From NCBI RefSeq assembly GCF_001590985.1, contig NZ_BCTX01000024.1:1-64000 (forward strand): DNA of 64,000 nt, given 5' to 3'. Shown here piece after piece: positions 16,433 through 25,299 of this stretch; within the stretch, counting starts at the first letter, position 1, and every line of letters starts with the position of its first letter. The notes under the pieces are model-generated. The model had not been told where the DNA came from and made no database searches. It saw only the letters and a program-made list of their open reading frames with translations. The translations under genes were made by a program, and so were the position numbers. This DNA is from Novosphingobium naphthalenivorans NBRC 102051. GTDB taxonomy: Bacteria > Pseudomonadota > Alphaproteobacteria > Sphingomonadales > Sphingomonadaceae.

Positions 16433-17341
16433 ATGGCAGATGCCCCCGCTTCCCTGGATAGACCCGCCCCCGTCACGACCGGTCATGACTGGACCGCCCG
16501 CCATCTCGGCGGATTGCTGCTGGCGAACTTCGCGCTGTCGCTCGGCGGCTGGCTGGTGCGGCTTTCCGATACCGGGCCGGTGGCCGCCGGGTTCTGGCGC
16601 CTGTTGCTGGCCCTGCCGGTACTGCTGATCCTGGCGCAGCGAGAGCCTGCGGCGCAGCGGCTGGTAAGGGGCGGGGCGCTGGCCATGGTGCTGGGCGCGG
16701 GCGTCTTCTTCGGGCTGGACCTTGCCGCATGGCATGTCGGGATCGAGCTGACCAAGCTCGGCAATGCCTCGCTGTTCGCCAATGGCGGCAGCCTGATCGT
16801 CATGGTCTGGGGCCTGGTCACGGCACGGCGGGCGCCGCGGGTGCTGGAACTGACCGCGATTGCCGCGGCGCTGGGCGGGGCGGCGCTGCTGATGGGCGGT
16901 TCGCTGGAAATCAGCAGCGCGAACTTGTCCGGGGATCTGCTCAGCGCGCTCGCCGGGCTGTTCTATGCCTTCTACATCCTGATGCTCAATTCGGCGCGTG
17001 CGAAGCTCGGCCAGTTCTCGGTTCTCGTCGTTTCGGTTTGTGCCAGTGTCCCGGTGCTGCTGCTGATCGCACTGCTGCGCGGCGAGGCGATCATGCCGCA
17101 TGACTGGACGCCGCTGATCGCGCTGGCCTTTTCCAGCCAGCTGGTGGGGCAGGGGCTGCTGATCTATTCGCTGCGCCACTTCCCGCCGCTGGTGATCGGA
17201 CTGGCCCTGCTGACCCAGCCCGCCGTGGCCGCGACCATGGGGTGGCTGGCCTTCGGCGAGACACTGACCGCGCTCGATGTGGTGGGCATGGTCCTCTTGG
17301 CATCCGCGCTGGTCCTGGCGCGGCTGGGTGACAGGGGTTGA
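16433..17341 (+). CDS. DMT superfamily (EamA) transporter
   Basis: This 302-residue protein has ten predicted membrane helices in two homologous EamA halves (starting about [19 protein letters not shown] and [19 protein letters not shown]), typical of drug/metabolite transporters. The family exports amino acids, nucleosides, purines or drugs, and the cargo cannot be told here. It starts 63 bases after terC and ends 4 bases before an RluE-like gene, so the latter two are probably co-transcribed. The short N-terminal tail is rich in Pro and Asp and probably cytoplasmic. Confidence 0.9.
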   Translation: MADAPASLDRPAPVTTGHDWTARHLGGLLLANFALSLGGWLVRLSDTGPVAAGFWRLLLALPVLLILAQREPAAQRLVRGGALAMVLGAGVFFGLDLAAWHVGIELTKLGNASLFANGGSLIVMVWGLVTARRAPRVLELTAIAAALGGAALLMGGSLEISSANLSGDLLSALAGLFYAFYILMLNSARAKLGQFSVLVVSVCASVPVLLLIALLRGEAIMPHDWTPLIALAFSSQLVGQGLLIYSLRHFPPLVIGLALLTQPAVAATMGWLAFGETLTALDVVGMVLLASALVLARLGDRG

Positions 17342-17345
17342 GTCG

Positions 17346-17909
17346 ATGGCGCGCCTGATCCTGTTCAACAAGCCTTATGAAGTGCTGTCGCAGTTCACCG
17401 ATGCGAAATCGCCCAGCCCGCGCGCCACGCTTTCGGATTTCATCGACGTCCCCGGCGTCTATCCCGCCGGCCGGCTCGACCGGGACAGCGAAGGGCTGCT
17501 GCTGCTGACCGATGACGGCCGCCTGCAGGCGCGCATTGCCGATCCGAAGTTCAAGCTGCCCAAGACCTATCTGGTGCAAGTGGAAGGCGAGCCGGACGAA
17601 GCTGCGCTGGCTGCGCTGCGCAAGGGTGTGATGCTCAAGGACGGCATGACCCGCCCTGCCGAGGCGCGCCGCATTGCCGATCCGGAACTGTGGCCGCGCA
17701 ATCCGCCGGTGCGGTTCCGCAAGTCCGTGCCCGACTGCTGGATCGAACTCACCATCCGCGAAGGGCGCAACCGCCAGGTCCGCCGCATGACGGCCGCTGT
17801 CGGCCATCCGACCTTGCGGCTGGTCCGCTGGCGAATCGGTGACTGGGCGCTGGGCGGCATTGCACCGGGGGAATGGCGGGAAGTGGCCGTGACGGGCGGC
17901 CTCACCTGA
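17346..17909 (+). CDS. rluE: Pseudouridine synthase, RsuA/RluE type
   Basis: The 187-residue enzyme begins [17 protein letters not shown] and has the catalytic [17 protein letters not shown] motif (Asp at about residue 42), with the later [11 protein letters not shown] motif of the RsuA family. It lacks an N-terminal S4 domain, which is the form seen in RluE, the enzyme that makes one pseudouridine in 23S rRNA. The exact target base is inferred. ATG 17346 lies five bases after the upstream transporter stop. An upstream frame extension overlaps that gene and is rejected. Confidence 0.88.
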   Translation: MARLILFNKPYEVLSQFTDAKSPSPRATLSDFIDVPGVYPAGRLDRDSEGLLLLTDDGRLQARIADPKFKLPKTYLVQVEGEPDEAALAALRKGVMLKDGMTRPAEARRIADPELWPRNPPVRFRKSVPDCWIELTIREGRNRQVRRMTAAVGHPTLRLVRWRIGDWALGGIAPGEWREVAVTGGLT

Positions 17910-18175
17910 TTCGGCGATTCGGCCGGTCTGCCGCCAGACGACCCTCCCCGGCTAGGAGAAGAGGAGGCAGGCAAGGGGGCGCAATTTCGAAAATGTCTTT
18001 TAATAAAGACTGTTGGTATTTCACGACGAAATTCTGACAACTTCATCATTTCAGTTCAATGAACTTTTATTGACTATTAAAATTCTGATAATCATCAAAT
18101 TTACTTCTGTCACATTAATATATGATGCCTCTCAGGGGACGTCGGCCCGTCTGGCCGCGCTGGCAGGAGGGATCG
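17910..18175 (+). promoter_or_regulatory. AT-rich upstream region of exbB-exbD-tonB
   Basis: About 130 bases (roughly 17990-18121) are strikingly AT-rich compared with the surroundings, as expected for a strong regulated promoter. TGATAATCATCA at 18086-18097 resembles half of a Fur-type iron box, which would fit iron control of an energy-transduction operon, but the match is short. The hairpin-like GTCTTT-TAAT-AAAGAC (17995-18010) may end the rluE transcript. Confidence 0.4.
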
Positions 18176-18940
18176 ATGAACGAAGGACTTGGCGATACCG
18201 GGCTTTCGCCCTGGGGGATGTTCCTGGGAGCGGATCCCATCGTCCAGATCGTGATGGGGGCACTCGTGTTCGCATCGCTGGTGACCTGGACGATCCTGTT
18301 CGCAAAGGGCTTCGCGATGCGCCGCGAGGTGAAGCGGCTGAAGGATTCGATCGGCGTGCTGCGGGCCGCGCCCCGGCTGGAAAGCATCAAGGACGATCTG
18401 CCGTCGCAGGCGGTGCGCAATCTCGTAGCTGACGCGCGCGACGAACTGGCGGCTTCGGTGAAGGCCGGCATCCTCGATCAGGCTGAAGCGCGCGTCGCGG
18501 TGGGGCTGGAGCGTATCGTTGCCGCCAATTCGCGCCAGGTCGGCTTCGGCGTCGGCACAGTTGCGACGATTGGCTCGACGGCTCCCTTCGTCGGCCTGTT
18601 CGGCACTGTGTGGGGCATCATGAACAGCTTCGTCGGCATTGCCAAGACGCACACCACCAACCTCGCGGTTGTCGCGCCGGGTATCGCCGAGGCGCTGCTG
18701 GCCACCGCCTGCGGCCTTGTCGCCGCAATTCCGGCCGTGATTATCTACAATCACCTGACGCGCGACGTGGGCCGCTACAAGGCGATGGTGGGCGATGCCA
18801 GCGCCATGGTGATCCGCCTGACTTCGCGCGAACTGGAACTGCTGGCGCGCGAACGCCGCGCGGGCGCTCCGAATGGTTCGGGTGAAACGAGTCTCATCAC
18901 CGGCGCGGACGCGGATCGCGTGCCCGTCTTCCAGGACTGA
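18176..18940 (+). CDS. exbB: ExbB/TolQ/MotA family proton channel protein
   Basis: The 254-residue protein has an N-terminal membrane helix (about residues 19-40, IVQIVMGALVFASLVTWTILFAKG) and two closely spaced C-terminal helices around TVATIGSTAPFVGLFGTVWGIMNSF and ALLATACGLVAAIPAVIIYNHL, the ExbB core. With ExbD it forms the proton-driven motor that powers TonB. ATG 18176 is preceded by AGGAGG at the right distance. A start 18 codons upstream is less likely. The gene is first in a compact exbB-exbD-tonB operon that would energise the two TonB-dependent receptors in this window and others elsewhere. Confidence 0.93.
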   Translation: MNEGLGDTGLSPWGMFLGADPIVQIVMGALVFASLVTWTILFAKGFAMRREVKRLKDSIGVLRAAPRLESIKDDLPSQAVRNLVADARDELAASVKAGILDQAEARVAVGLERIVAANSRQVGFGVGTVATIGSTAPFVGLFGTVWGIMNSFVGIAKTHTTNLAVVAPGIAEALLATACGLVAAIPAVIIYNHLTRDVGRYKAMVGDASAMVIRLTSRELELLARERRAGAPNGSGETSLITGADADRVPVFQD

Positions 18941-18952
18941 GGGGCAAAGGTC

Positions 18953-19378
<426 letters not shown>

Positions 19379-19412
19379 CCGTGTGGAGGGGACAGGCAAG
19401 GAGGAGGCGGGC

Positions 19413-20219
19413 ATGACGAATGCGGCAGTGGGCGTGCCGGCAGGCTGGGCCAGCTCTGAAACGCCGGACTGGCATCGCAGCGAATGGAGTGCGGGCGTGC
19501 TGGGCGCGGCCGTTCTCCATGCCGGGCTTGCGCTGGCCGTGGTCGCCGTGGCGGCAGTCGCGCGGGACCAGTTTCTCGAACGCCCGGAAATGGCCATCGA
19601 GCTCGACATGGGGGCCGTGGCGCCGCCGCCGCTGCTGGAACGGACCGAAGGCGCGGGCGGCGGCGGGGCCGGTGGCGCGATAGCCTCGCCCGAGCCGCTC
19701 AAGGCGCCCGCCGCACCGCTGCCGCCGCTGGTGCCGCCAGAGTTCATCGAGCCGGTGGAAGGCGCGCCAGTCGTGCGTACCGAAGGCCCGCCGCCGGTCG
19801 GCTATGGCGCCGGTTTCGGCGGCGGCATGGGTGGCGGTATCGGCGGCGGTATCGGGAAAGGCGTCGGGACGGGTACGGCCACCGGGGTGGACATCCCCAA
19901 GCCGAAGCCGCCCGAAACGACGGTGCAGGCCGGTGCACACTACGATCAGGTGTCGACCGCGGTCTATTCCAGCCTGATCCGCTATCCGCAAATCGCGCTG
20001 GATGACGGGCTGGAAGGCGAGGGCGCCCTGAGCGTCGTCGTGACCGGCGACGGCAAAGTGCTGAGCTGGGGCCTCGCGGAGTCGACGGGCCATTCGGTGC
20101 TGGACAAGGAAATCAGCCGTGTCGCCCGCAAGGTCCAGTCACTGGACCCGATCCCCGGCCTGCCCGCAGGCAAGCGGGCGATCGTTCACGTGAAGATATC
20201 GTTCCACATCGTGGGCTGA
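19413..20219 (+). CDS. tonB: TonB energy-transducing protein
   Basis: The 268-residue product has a single N-terminal anchor (about residues 29-52, AGVLGAAVLHAGLALAVVAVAAVA), a Pro/Gly-rich periplasmic spacer (APAAPLPPLVPP, then glycine repeats GGGMGGGIGGGIG) and a C-terminal TonB fold (YSSLIRYPQIALDDGLEGE ... VHVKISFHIVG). Gly-rich rather than only Pro-Lys-rich spacing is a mild oddity. ATG 19413 has AAGGAGGAGG just upstream. It spans the periplasm to contact TonB boxes of outer-membrane receptors. It is last in the exb operon. Confidence 0.9.
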   Translation: MTNAAVGVPAGWASSETPDWHRSEWSAGVLGAAVLHAGLALAVVAVAAVARDQFLERPEMAIELDMGAVAPPPLLERTEGAGGGGAGGAIASPEPLKAPAAPLPPLVPPEFIEPVEGAPVVRTEGPPPVGYGAGFGGGMGGGIGGGIGKGVGTGTATGVDIPKPKPPETTVQAGAHYDQVSTAVYSSLIRYPQIALDDGLEGEGALSVVVTGDGKVLSWGLAESTGHSVLDKEISRVARKVQSLDPIPGLPAGKRAIVHVKISFHIVG

Positions 20220-20236
20220 AGGGCAGGGTGGGGCGC

Positions 20237-21223
20237 TTACCGCGCCCCCAGGTCCCCCTTGCCCACGGTCCCGCTGGCCATCTCCAGCATCTTGTCGAGG
20301 CTCTTCTTCGCGGCAAGGCGCAGGCCTTCCTCGATCTCGACGCGCGGTTCCAGGTCGCGCAGGGCGAGGTAGAGCTTTTCCATGGTGTTGAGCGCCATGT
20401 AGGGGCAGATGTTGCAGTTGCAGTTACCGTCCGCGCCCGGCGCGCCGATGAAGGTCTTGTTCGGCAGTGCCAGTTCCATCTGGTGGATGATATGCGGCTC
20501 GGTGGCGACGATCAGCGTGTCGCCTTCCATCGCCTTGGCATAGTTCAGGATGCCGCTGGTCGAACCCACGTAGTCCGCATGGTCGACGATGGTCGGCGGG
20601 CATTCGGGGTGCGCGGCGATCGGGGCGCCGGGATGCTGCGCCTTGAGCTTGAGCAGTTCGGTCTCGCTGAACGCCTCGTGGACGATGCACACGCCCGGCC
20701 ACAGCAGCATCTCGCGGTTGAACTTGCGGGAGAGGTAGCCGCCCAGGTGCCGGTCGGGGCCGAAGATGATCTTCTGGTCCGCCGGGATCTGCTGCAGGAT
20801 CGTCTCGGCGCTGGAGCTGGTGACGATCACGTCGGACAGCGCCTTCACCTCGGTCGAGCAGTTGATGTAGGTCAGCGCGATGTGATCGGGGTGCGCCTCG
20901 CGGAAGGCCTTGAACTTCTCGGGCGGGCAGGAGTCTTCCAGGCTGCAGCCGGCGTCCATATCGGGCACCACCACGATCTTGTCCGGGCTCAGGATCTTGG
21001 CGGTCTCGGCCATGAACGTCACGCCGCAGAAGGCGATCACGTCGGCATCGGTCTCGGCGGCCTTGCGGCTGAGTTCGAGGCTGTCGCCCACGAAATCGGC
21101 AAGGTCCTGCAGTTCGGGCTTCTGGTAATAGTGCGCGAGGATGACCGCGTTGCGTTCCTTGCGCAGCCGCTCGATCTCGGCGCGCACGTCGATACCGGAA
21201 AGGTCGGCGGGCATTACGGTCAT
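20237..21223 (-). CDS. nadA: Quinolinate synthase A
   Basis: The 328-residue iron-sulfur enzyme condenses iminoaspartate with dihydroxyacetone phosphate to quinolinate in NAD synthesis. Family blocks are visible: NAVILAHYYQKPELQDLADFVGDSLELSR near the N-terminus, FCGVTFMAETAKIL, PDMDAGCSLEDSC, GPDRHLGGYLS, and the NCNICPYMALNTMEKLY end block. The cysteines in MDAGCSL and NICPYM are among the expected cluster ligands. No nadB or nadC is next to it. It converges with tonB, with only 17 bases between the stops. Confidence 0.95.
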   Translation of the reverse strand: MTVMPADLSGIDVRAEIERLRKERNAVILAHYYQKPELQDLADFVGDSLELSRKAAETDADVIAFCGVTFMAETAKILSPDKIVVVPDMDAGCSLEDSCPPEKFKAFREAHPDHIALTYINCSTEVKALSDVIVTSSSAETILQQIPADQKIIFGPDRHLGGYLSRKFNREMLLWPGVCIVHEAFSETELLKLKAQHPGAPIAAHPECPPTIVDHADYVGSTSGILNYAKAMEGDTLIVATEPHIIHQMELALPNKTFIGAPGADGNCNCNICPYMALNTMEKLYLALRDLEPRVEIEEGLRLAAKKSLDKMLEMASGTVGKGDLGAR

Positions 21224-21321
21224 GGTATTTCCCTCTTTGTCGCGTGTGCCCCTCGGGGCGCGGCCTATCTAGGAGCGCCGGGCGCCGGACCCAAGGGGAA
21301 ATTGCGCCTCAGGCCGTGATC

Positions 21322-22200
21322 TCAGGCCGTCAGCACCCAGCCTTCGCCCTGGCTGCCGACAAGGCCGCGCCGCTCCAGATCGATCAGGTGCGCGAGGACC
21401 GAGCGGCCGGCGGCGGGCCAGAGCCTTTCGTCCAGCCCCTTGTACATCTGCGCGACCATGTCCGGAATGCCGGTGCGGCCGGCTTCGATCTGGCGCAGGA
21501 TCTGCTTTTCGCGGCTGCGGCGGTGGCCGATCATCCCGCGCACGAGCTGGCGGGGCTTTTCCACGGCGGGGCCATGGGCGGGATAGTACACGGTGTCCTG
21601 CTCGCGTTCGTAGAGCTTCTGCAGGCTGGCGAGATAGGCGCTCATGTCGCCGTCGGGCGGGGAAACCACGCTGGTCGACCAGCCCATCACATGATCGCCG
21701 GTGAACAGCGCGCCGGTCTCTTCCAGCGCGAAGCACAAGTGGTTCGAGGTGTGGCCGGGGGTGGCGACGCCGCGCAGGGTCCAGCCCTCGCCGGGGATCG
21801 CCTCGCCGTCCGCCAGCACCCGGTCCGGGACATAGCCGGGGTCGAAGGCGGCATCGGCGCGCGGGCCGGCATCGTCGAGCGTCAGCGGCGCGCAGCCGAT
21901 GATCGGCGCGCCGGTGCGGGCTGCGAGCGGAGAGGCGGCGGGCGAATGGTCGCGGTGGGTGTGGGTGCAGCAGATCGCGGTGACTTCGGCATCGCCGATC
22001 GTCGCGATCAGGGCGTCGAGATGTTCGACGTCATCCGGGCCGGGATCGATCACCGCGACGTTCGATCCGTCGCCGACGATGTAGGTCTGGGTGCCGGTAT
22101 AGGTGAACGGCGAGGGATTGCGCGCCAGTACCCGGCGCACGAGCGGGCCGAGCCGTTCGGCCACGGCATAAGGTCTGTCGATGTCCCGGTCTGCGGTCAT
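21322..22200 (-). CDS. Metallo-beta-lactamase fold hydrolase (LACTB2-like)
   Basis: The 292-residue protein has the metal motif CTHTHRDHSPA (HxHxDH) at about residues 84-94, followed by GVATPGHTSNHLCF and TGDHVMG, which complete the two-zinc site. The C-terminal part (from about 220) is a winged-helix-like extension seen in LACTB2-type proteins, some of which are endoribonucleases and others of unknown substrate. ATG 22200 is chosen: it starts before DIDRPYAVAERLGP and is divergent from glpK, 86 bases away. Confidence 0.88.
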   Translation of the reverse strand: MTADRDIDRPYAVAERLGPLVRRVLARNPSPFTYTGTQTYIVGDGSNVAVIDPGPDDVEHLDALIATIGDAEVTAICCTHTHRDHSPAASPLAARTGAPIIGCAPLTLDDAGPRADAAFDPGYVPDRVLADGEAIPGEGWTLRGVATPGHTSNHLCFALEETGALFTGDHVMGWSTSVVSPPDGDMSAYLASLQKLYEREQDTVYYPAHGPAVEKPRQLVRGMIGHRRSREKQILRQIEAGRTGIPDMVAQMYKGLDERLWPAAGRSVLAHLIDLERRGLVGSQGEGWVLTA

Positions 22201-22285
22201 GCGCGCGATATGGGCGCTGGCGTGGCGCCTGTCGACCCGCACATGCTCGGGCGCTAACAGGGAACAGCAGACTGTGGAGAGACGG

Positions 22286-23776
22286 ATGCAGAGTGACGGC
22301 ATGGCGGAAGGCGGCGCGATCCTGGTGATCGATGCGGGGACCACTTCGAACCGGGCAATGGTCTTCGCGCCCGATGGCGCGGTGCGCGCGCTGGCGCAGC
22401 GGCCGCTGACGCAGCACTATCCGCAGCCGGGCCGGGTCGAGCACGATGCCGAGGAGATCTGGCAGTGCGTGCTCGCCTGCGCCCGTCAGGCGGTGGCGCA
22501 AGTGGGCGGCGCGGACCGGATCGCCGCGATCGGCATGGCCAACCAGCGCGAGACCGTGGTGGCGTGGGACAAAGTGAGCGGCGCGCCGCTCTCGCGCGCC
22601 ATCGTCTGGCAGGACCGCCGCACCGCCCCCGCCTGCGAGGCGCTGCGCGAAGCGGGGCATGAGGCTGCGGTGCAGGCGGCGACCGGGCTGATCCTCGATC
22701 CCTATTTCTCCGCGACCAAGATGGCCTGGCTGATCGCCAACGTGCCCGAAGTGCGCGCGGCGAAGGAGGCGGGGCGGCTGGCGCTGGGCACGGTGGAATC
22801 GTGGTTGCTCTACAAGCTCACCGGCGGCGCGCATCTTTCCGATGCCAGCAATGCCTCGCGCACCAGCCTGCTGCCGCTGGCGGGCGCGGACTGGGACGAA
22901 GGGCTGTGCGATCTGTTCGGCGTGCCGCGCGCCGCCTTGCCGGAAATCTGCGACTGCGCCGGGCCGATCGGCATGGCGCTGCCCGAATGGCTGGGCGCGC
23001 CGGTCCCCGTCACCGGCATGGCGGGGGACCAGCAGGCGGCCACGATCGGGCAGGCCTGCCTTGCCGTGGGCGAAACCAAGGCAACATACGGCACCGGGGC
23101 CTTCGTGCTGGCGAACATGGGCGCGCAAGTGCCGTCCTCGGCGCACCGGCTGCTGGCGACCGTGTTGTGGCAGCTCGGCGGTGAGCGGGTCTATGCGCTG
23201 GAAGGCTCGGTCTTCGTGGCGGGCAGCCTCGTGCAATGGCTGCGCGACAGCCTGGGTCTGATCGACGCGGCGGCGGAGACCGAGGCTCTGGCGCGTTCCG
23301 TGCCGGACAGCGGCGGGGTGGTGATCGTCCCGGCGCTTGCGGGGCTGGGCGCGCCGCACTGGCGGGCCGATGCGCGCGCCTCGATCACCGGATTGACCTT
23401 TGCCAGCACCCGCGCGCACCTCGCCCGCGCCGCGCTGGAAGCCATGGCGATGCAGACGCGCGATCTCGCCGAGGCCTTCGCGGCCGACGGCGCGCGGTGG
23501 ACCAGGCTGCGCATCGACGGCGGGATGAGCGCCAACGACTGGATGGCGCAGGACCTGGCCGACGTGTTGGCGCTGCCGGTCGAACGCCCGGCCTCTGTCG
23601 AGACCACGGCGCTGGGCGCGGGGATGCTGGCGGGGCTGGGCGCGGGCCTGTTCGGCTCGCTGGACGAGGCAGGCCGGGCGATGGGCGGCACGCGCCATAC
23701 ATTCGCACCGGCCATGGCCGAAGCGGTGCGGGAGGAGCGGACCGGCGGCTGGAAGCGGGCGCTGGAGACCGTTTGA
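22286..23776 (+). CDS. glpK: Glycerol kinase (FGGY family)
   Basis: The 496-residue ATP-dependent kinase phosphorylates glycerol to glycerol-3-phosphate. The phosphate-binding loop reads IDAGTTSNRAMVF, where GlpK usually has DQGTTSSRAIVF, a mild deviation. Other family blocks are clear: NQRETVVAWDK, AIVWQDRRT, the GDQQAA loop with surrounding TGMAG, ATYGTGAFVLAN, and LRIDGGMSANDWMAQ. The ATG at 22286 follows GGAGAG. A second in-frame Met is five codons on. Glycerol uptake (glpF) and dehydrogenase genes are not adjacent. Because of the altered loop, another polyol substrate is possible but less likely. Confidence 0.88.
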   Translation: MQSDGMAEGGAILVIDAGTTSNRAMVFAPDGAVRALAQRPLTQHYPQPGRVEHDAEEIWQCVLACARQAVAQVGGADRIAAIGMANQRETVVAWDKVSGAPLSRAIVWQDRRTAPACEALREAGHEAAVQAATGLILDPYFSATKMAWLIANVPEVRAAKEAGRLALGTVESWLLYKLTGGAHLSDASNASRTSLLPLAGADWDEGLCDLFGVPRAALPEICDCAGPIGMALPEWLGAPVPVTGMAGDQQAATIGQACLAVGETKATYGTGAFVLANMGAQVPSSAHRLLATVLWQLGGERVYALEGSVFVAGSLVQWLRDSLGLIDAAAETEALARSVPDSGGVVIVPALAGLGAPHWRADARASITGLTFASTRAHLARAALEAMAMQTRDLAEAFAADGARWTRLRIDGGMSANDWMAQDLADVLALPVERPASVETTALGAGMLAGLGAGLFGSLDEAGRAMGGTRHTFAPAMAEAVREERTGGWKRALETV

Positions 23777-23821
23777 GCTGTTTGAAGCGTCAGGTCATAG
23801 TGTGGTGGAAACGAAGTTCAC

Positions 23822-23956
23822 CTCATAACTCGTCGCCCCCACGAATGCGGGGGCCCCGCTGCTTTTTCTTGCGCTACGCCGCCAGAAGCGGGATCCCCGC
23901 CTTCGCGGGGATGACGTGGAATAGTGATGTGAACTTCTGATTTAGGGGACTGGCCG
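23822..23956. repeat. Two-hairpin dispersed repeat, copy 1
   Basis: About 135 bases closely match the segment 49497-49631. Each copy has a first hairpin around GCCCCC-ACGAATGC-GGGGGC and a second, ATCCCCGCC-TTC-GCGGGGAT, separated by a TTCTT-containing spacer, and ends AACTTCT(G/A)ATT. AGCGGGATCCCCGCC matches the GGGGCCCCGCT of the first arm in reverse, so the whole unit is also an imperfect large inverted repeat. It lies between glpK and rcdA and probably spreads as a non-autonomous element. Confidence 0.8.
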
Positions 23957-23972
23957 TTAACGATGTTTGCGG

Positions 23973-24437
23973 TCAGCTCGCAAGGCGCTGTTCGAGCCGT
24001 TCGCGCAGGCGCTCAAGCGCGCTCGGCTGGCAGGTCTCGCCGGGCCGCCAGTTCTGATCGAGGCGGAGCAGGCGTGCGTAGAACGTGCGGGTGGATTCCA
24101 CCAGCTCGACGATCTCAGGTTCCAGAAGGGCGGTCTGGCCGGGATCGGCTTCGCGTGCGTCGGATGGCAGGCGGCCGTGGCGATGGAGCTGCAGTTCATT
24201 GATTTCGCCCATGAAATAGGCGCGATGATTCAGCAGCCAGGCAATCGCGTGCATCATCCGGGTGGTCGTGCGCAGCCCCTCGCTCGACAGCGCAACGCGG
24301 GCCAGGTCCTCGTCGATGCTGACCGTCTCCAACCGCCCGGACAGCGTGAAGGCATGGCGCACCTCGTCCGACAGGACGATGGCTTCGCAATAGAGCGCTT
24401 CGACGATGCGAGGGTTGATGGCGACCGGTTCAGACAT
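23973..24437 (-). CDS. rcdA: DUF1465/RcdA family protein
   Basis: The 154-residue all-helical protein matches the DUF1465 family, whose Caulobacter member RcdA is an adaptor that helps ClpXP destroy the cell-cycle regulator CtrA. Blocks such as INPRIVEALYCEAIVLSDEVR, DLARVALSSEGLRTTTRMMHAIAWLLNHRAYFMGEI and PEIVELVESTRTFYARLLRLDQ support this. The start is ATG 24437. The frame extends 36 codons upstream without a family match. The link to CtrA degradation is inherited from Caulobacter and has not been shown here. Confidence 0.82.
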   Translation of the reverse strand: MSEPVAINPRIVEALYCEAIVLSDEVRHAFTLSGRLETVSIDEDLARVALSSEGLRTTTRMMHAIAWLLNHRAYFMGEINELQLHRHGRLPSDAREADPGQTALLEPEIVELVESTRTFYARLLRLDQNWRPGETCQPSALERLRERLEQRLAS

Positions 24438-24620
24438 TTCCTGTTCATATTTCGTACGGACGACTCGGCGGCAACCATATAATGGTAAAAATCCGCAGCG
24501 AAATTTCCCGCTGTCTCCGTTCGGCACGGTTCTTGGTGAACGCATGTTAACTTGATTGGCCGCGCGCGGGGGAAGGCGCCGCGCTGGCGGGCCTGGAAAA
24601 TCCCCGGAGAATCGGGGCGT

Positions 24621-24818
24621 TCAGGCGATGATGTCGGGGATCAGATAGTCCTCGATCTGCGAGATCTGGTCCTTGAGCTTCAGCTTGCGTTTCTTGAGTC
24701 GGGCAATCTGCATCTGGTCGCCTGAGCCCGACGCCATCAGCGCATCGATCGCGGCATCGAGGTCGCGATGCTCGACTCTCAGGATTTCCAGGCGTTTACG
24801 CATTTCCTCTTCGGTCAC
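24621..24818 (-). CDS. DUF465/YdcH-like protein
   Basis: The 65-residue acidic-basic helical hairpin (MRKRLEILRVEHRDLDAAIDALMAS then MQIARLKKRKLKLKDQISQIEDYLIPDII) fits DUF465, with the family core LKKRKLKLKD. The function is unknown. It is divergent from the next DUF465-like gene at 25044 with about 225 bases between them, so these two look like an old duplication that diverged in place. The stop is about 180 bases from rcdA. Confidence 0.75.
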   Translation of the reverse strand: MTEEEMRKRLEILRVEHRDLDAAIDALMASGSGDQMQIARLKKRKLKLKDQISQIEDYLIPDIIA

Positions 24819-25043
24819 GCCGAAATTCCTTAGTCTGGTTTGCCGTACTGTCCGAAGCGATCGGGCGCGATCCGGCCGACGCAGGATTCACGCATTTTAC
24901 CGATATGAAGCATTCATACTCTTCGCAAGACGCCCTGAATATGGTTCCCTTCATTCGCGCCGGACCAGAAAAGCCGAGTCGCCAATCCGGGCCATCGGCA
25001 TCGGGTCATAATGACAGGTTCGGCCCTAGAGGAGGAACGATCC

Positions 25044-25199
25044 ATGGAGAGTTCGCACATCAGCGCCCTGCAGCTCAAGCATGCCGGTATCGAACGGCAG
25101 CTTCACGCGGAAATGAGCCGCCCGATGCCTGATGCCGCGGTGATCCAGGCCCTCAAGAAGCGAAAGCTCAGACTCAAGGAAGAACTCGTGCGGGCCTGA
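25044..25199 (+). CDS. Very short DUF465-like protein
   Basis: This 51-residue protein (MESSHISALQLKHAGIERQL ... IQALKKRKLRLKEELVRA) keeps the LKKRKLxLKxxL core of DUF465 with a shortened first helix. It is preceded by GAGGAGG eight bases before the ATG, a very good ribosome site that supports real expression. It lies 100 bases ahead of ptsP on the same strand. The 11-codon upstream extension (ATG 25011) is not favoured. Confidence 0.7.
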   Translation: MESSHISALQLKHAGIERQLHAEMSRPMPDAAVIQALKKRKLRLKEELVRA

Positions 25200-25299
25200 C
25201 CGCCGGATTCGTTTCCTGCTGAGCGTTATTGTCGGAACACGCTGATTTAGCGGCTCCGCTGCGTTCCCAAAGCGCCGTCTTTGGGGTACTTGCAAGGAC

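Noticed and set aside
23822-23956. Hairpin repeat as a CRISPR array or tRNA-like element
   Set aside because: Only one pair of hairpins is present per site, with no regular repeat-spacer pattern and no cloverleaf.
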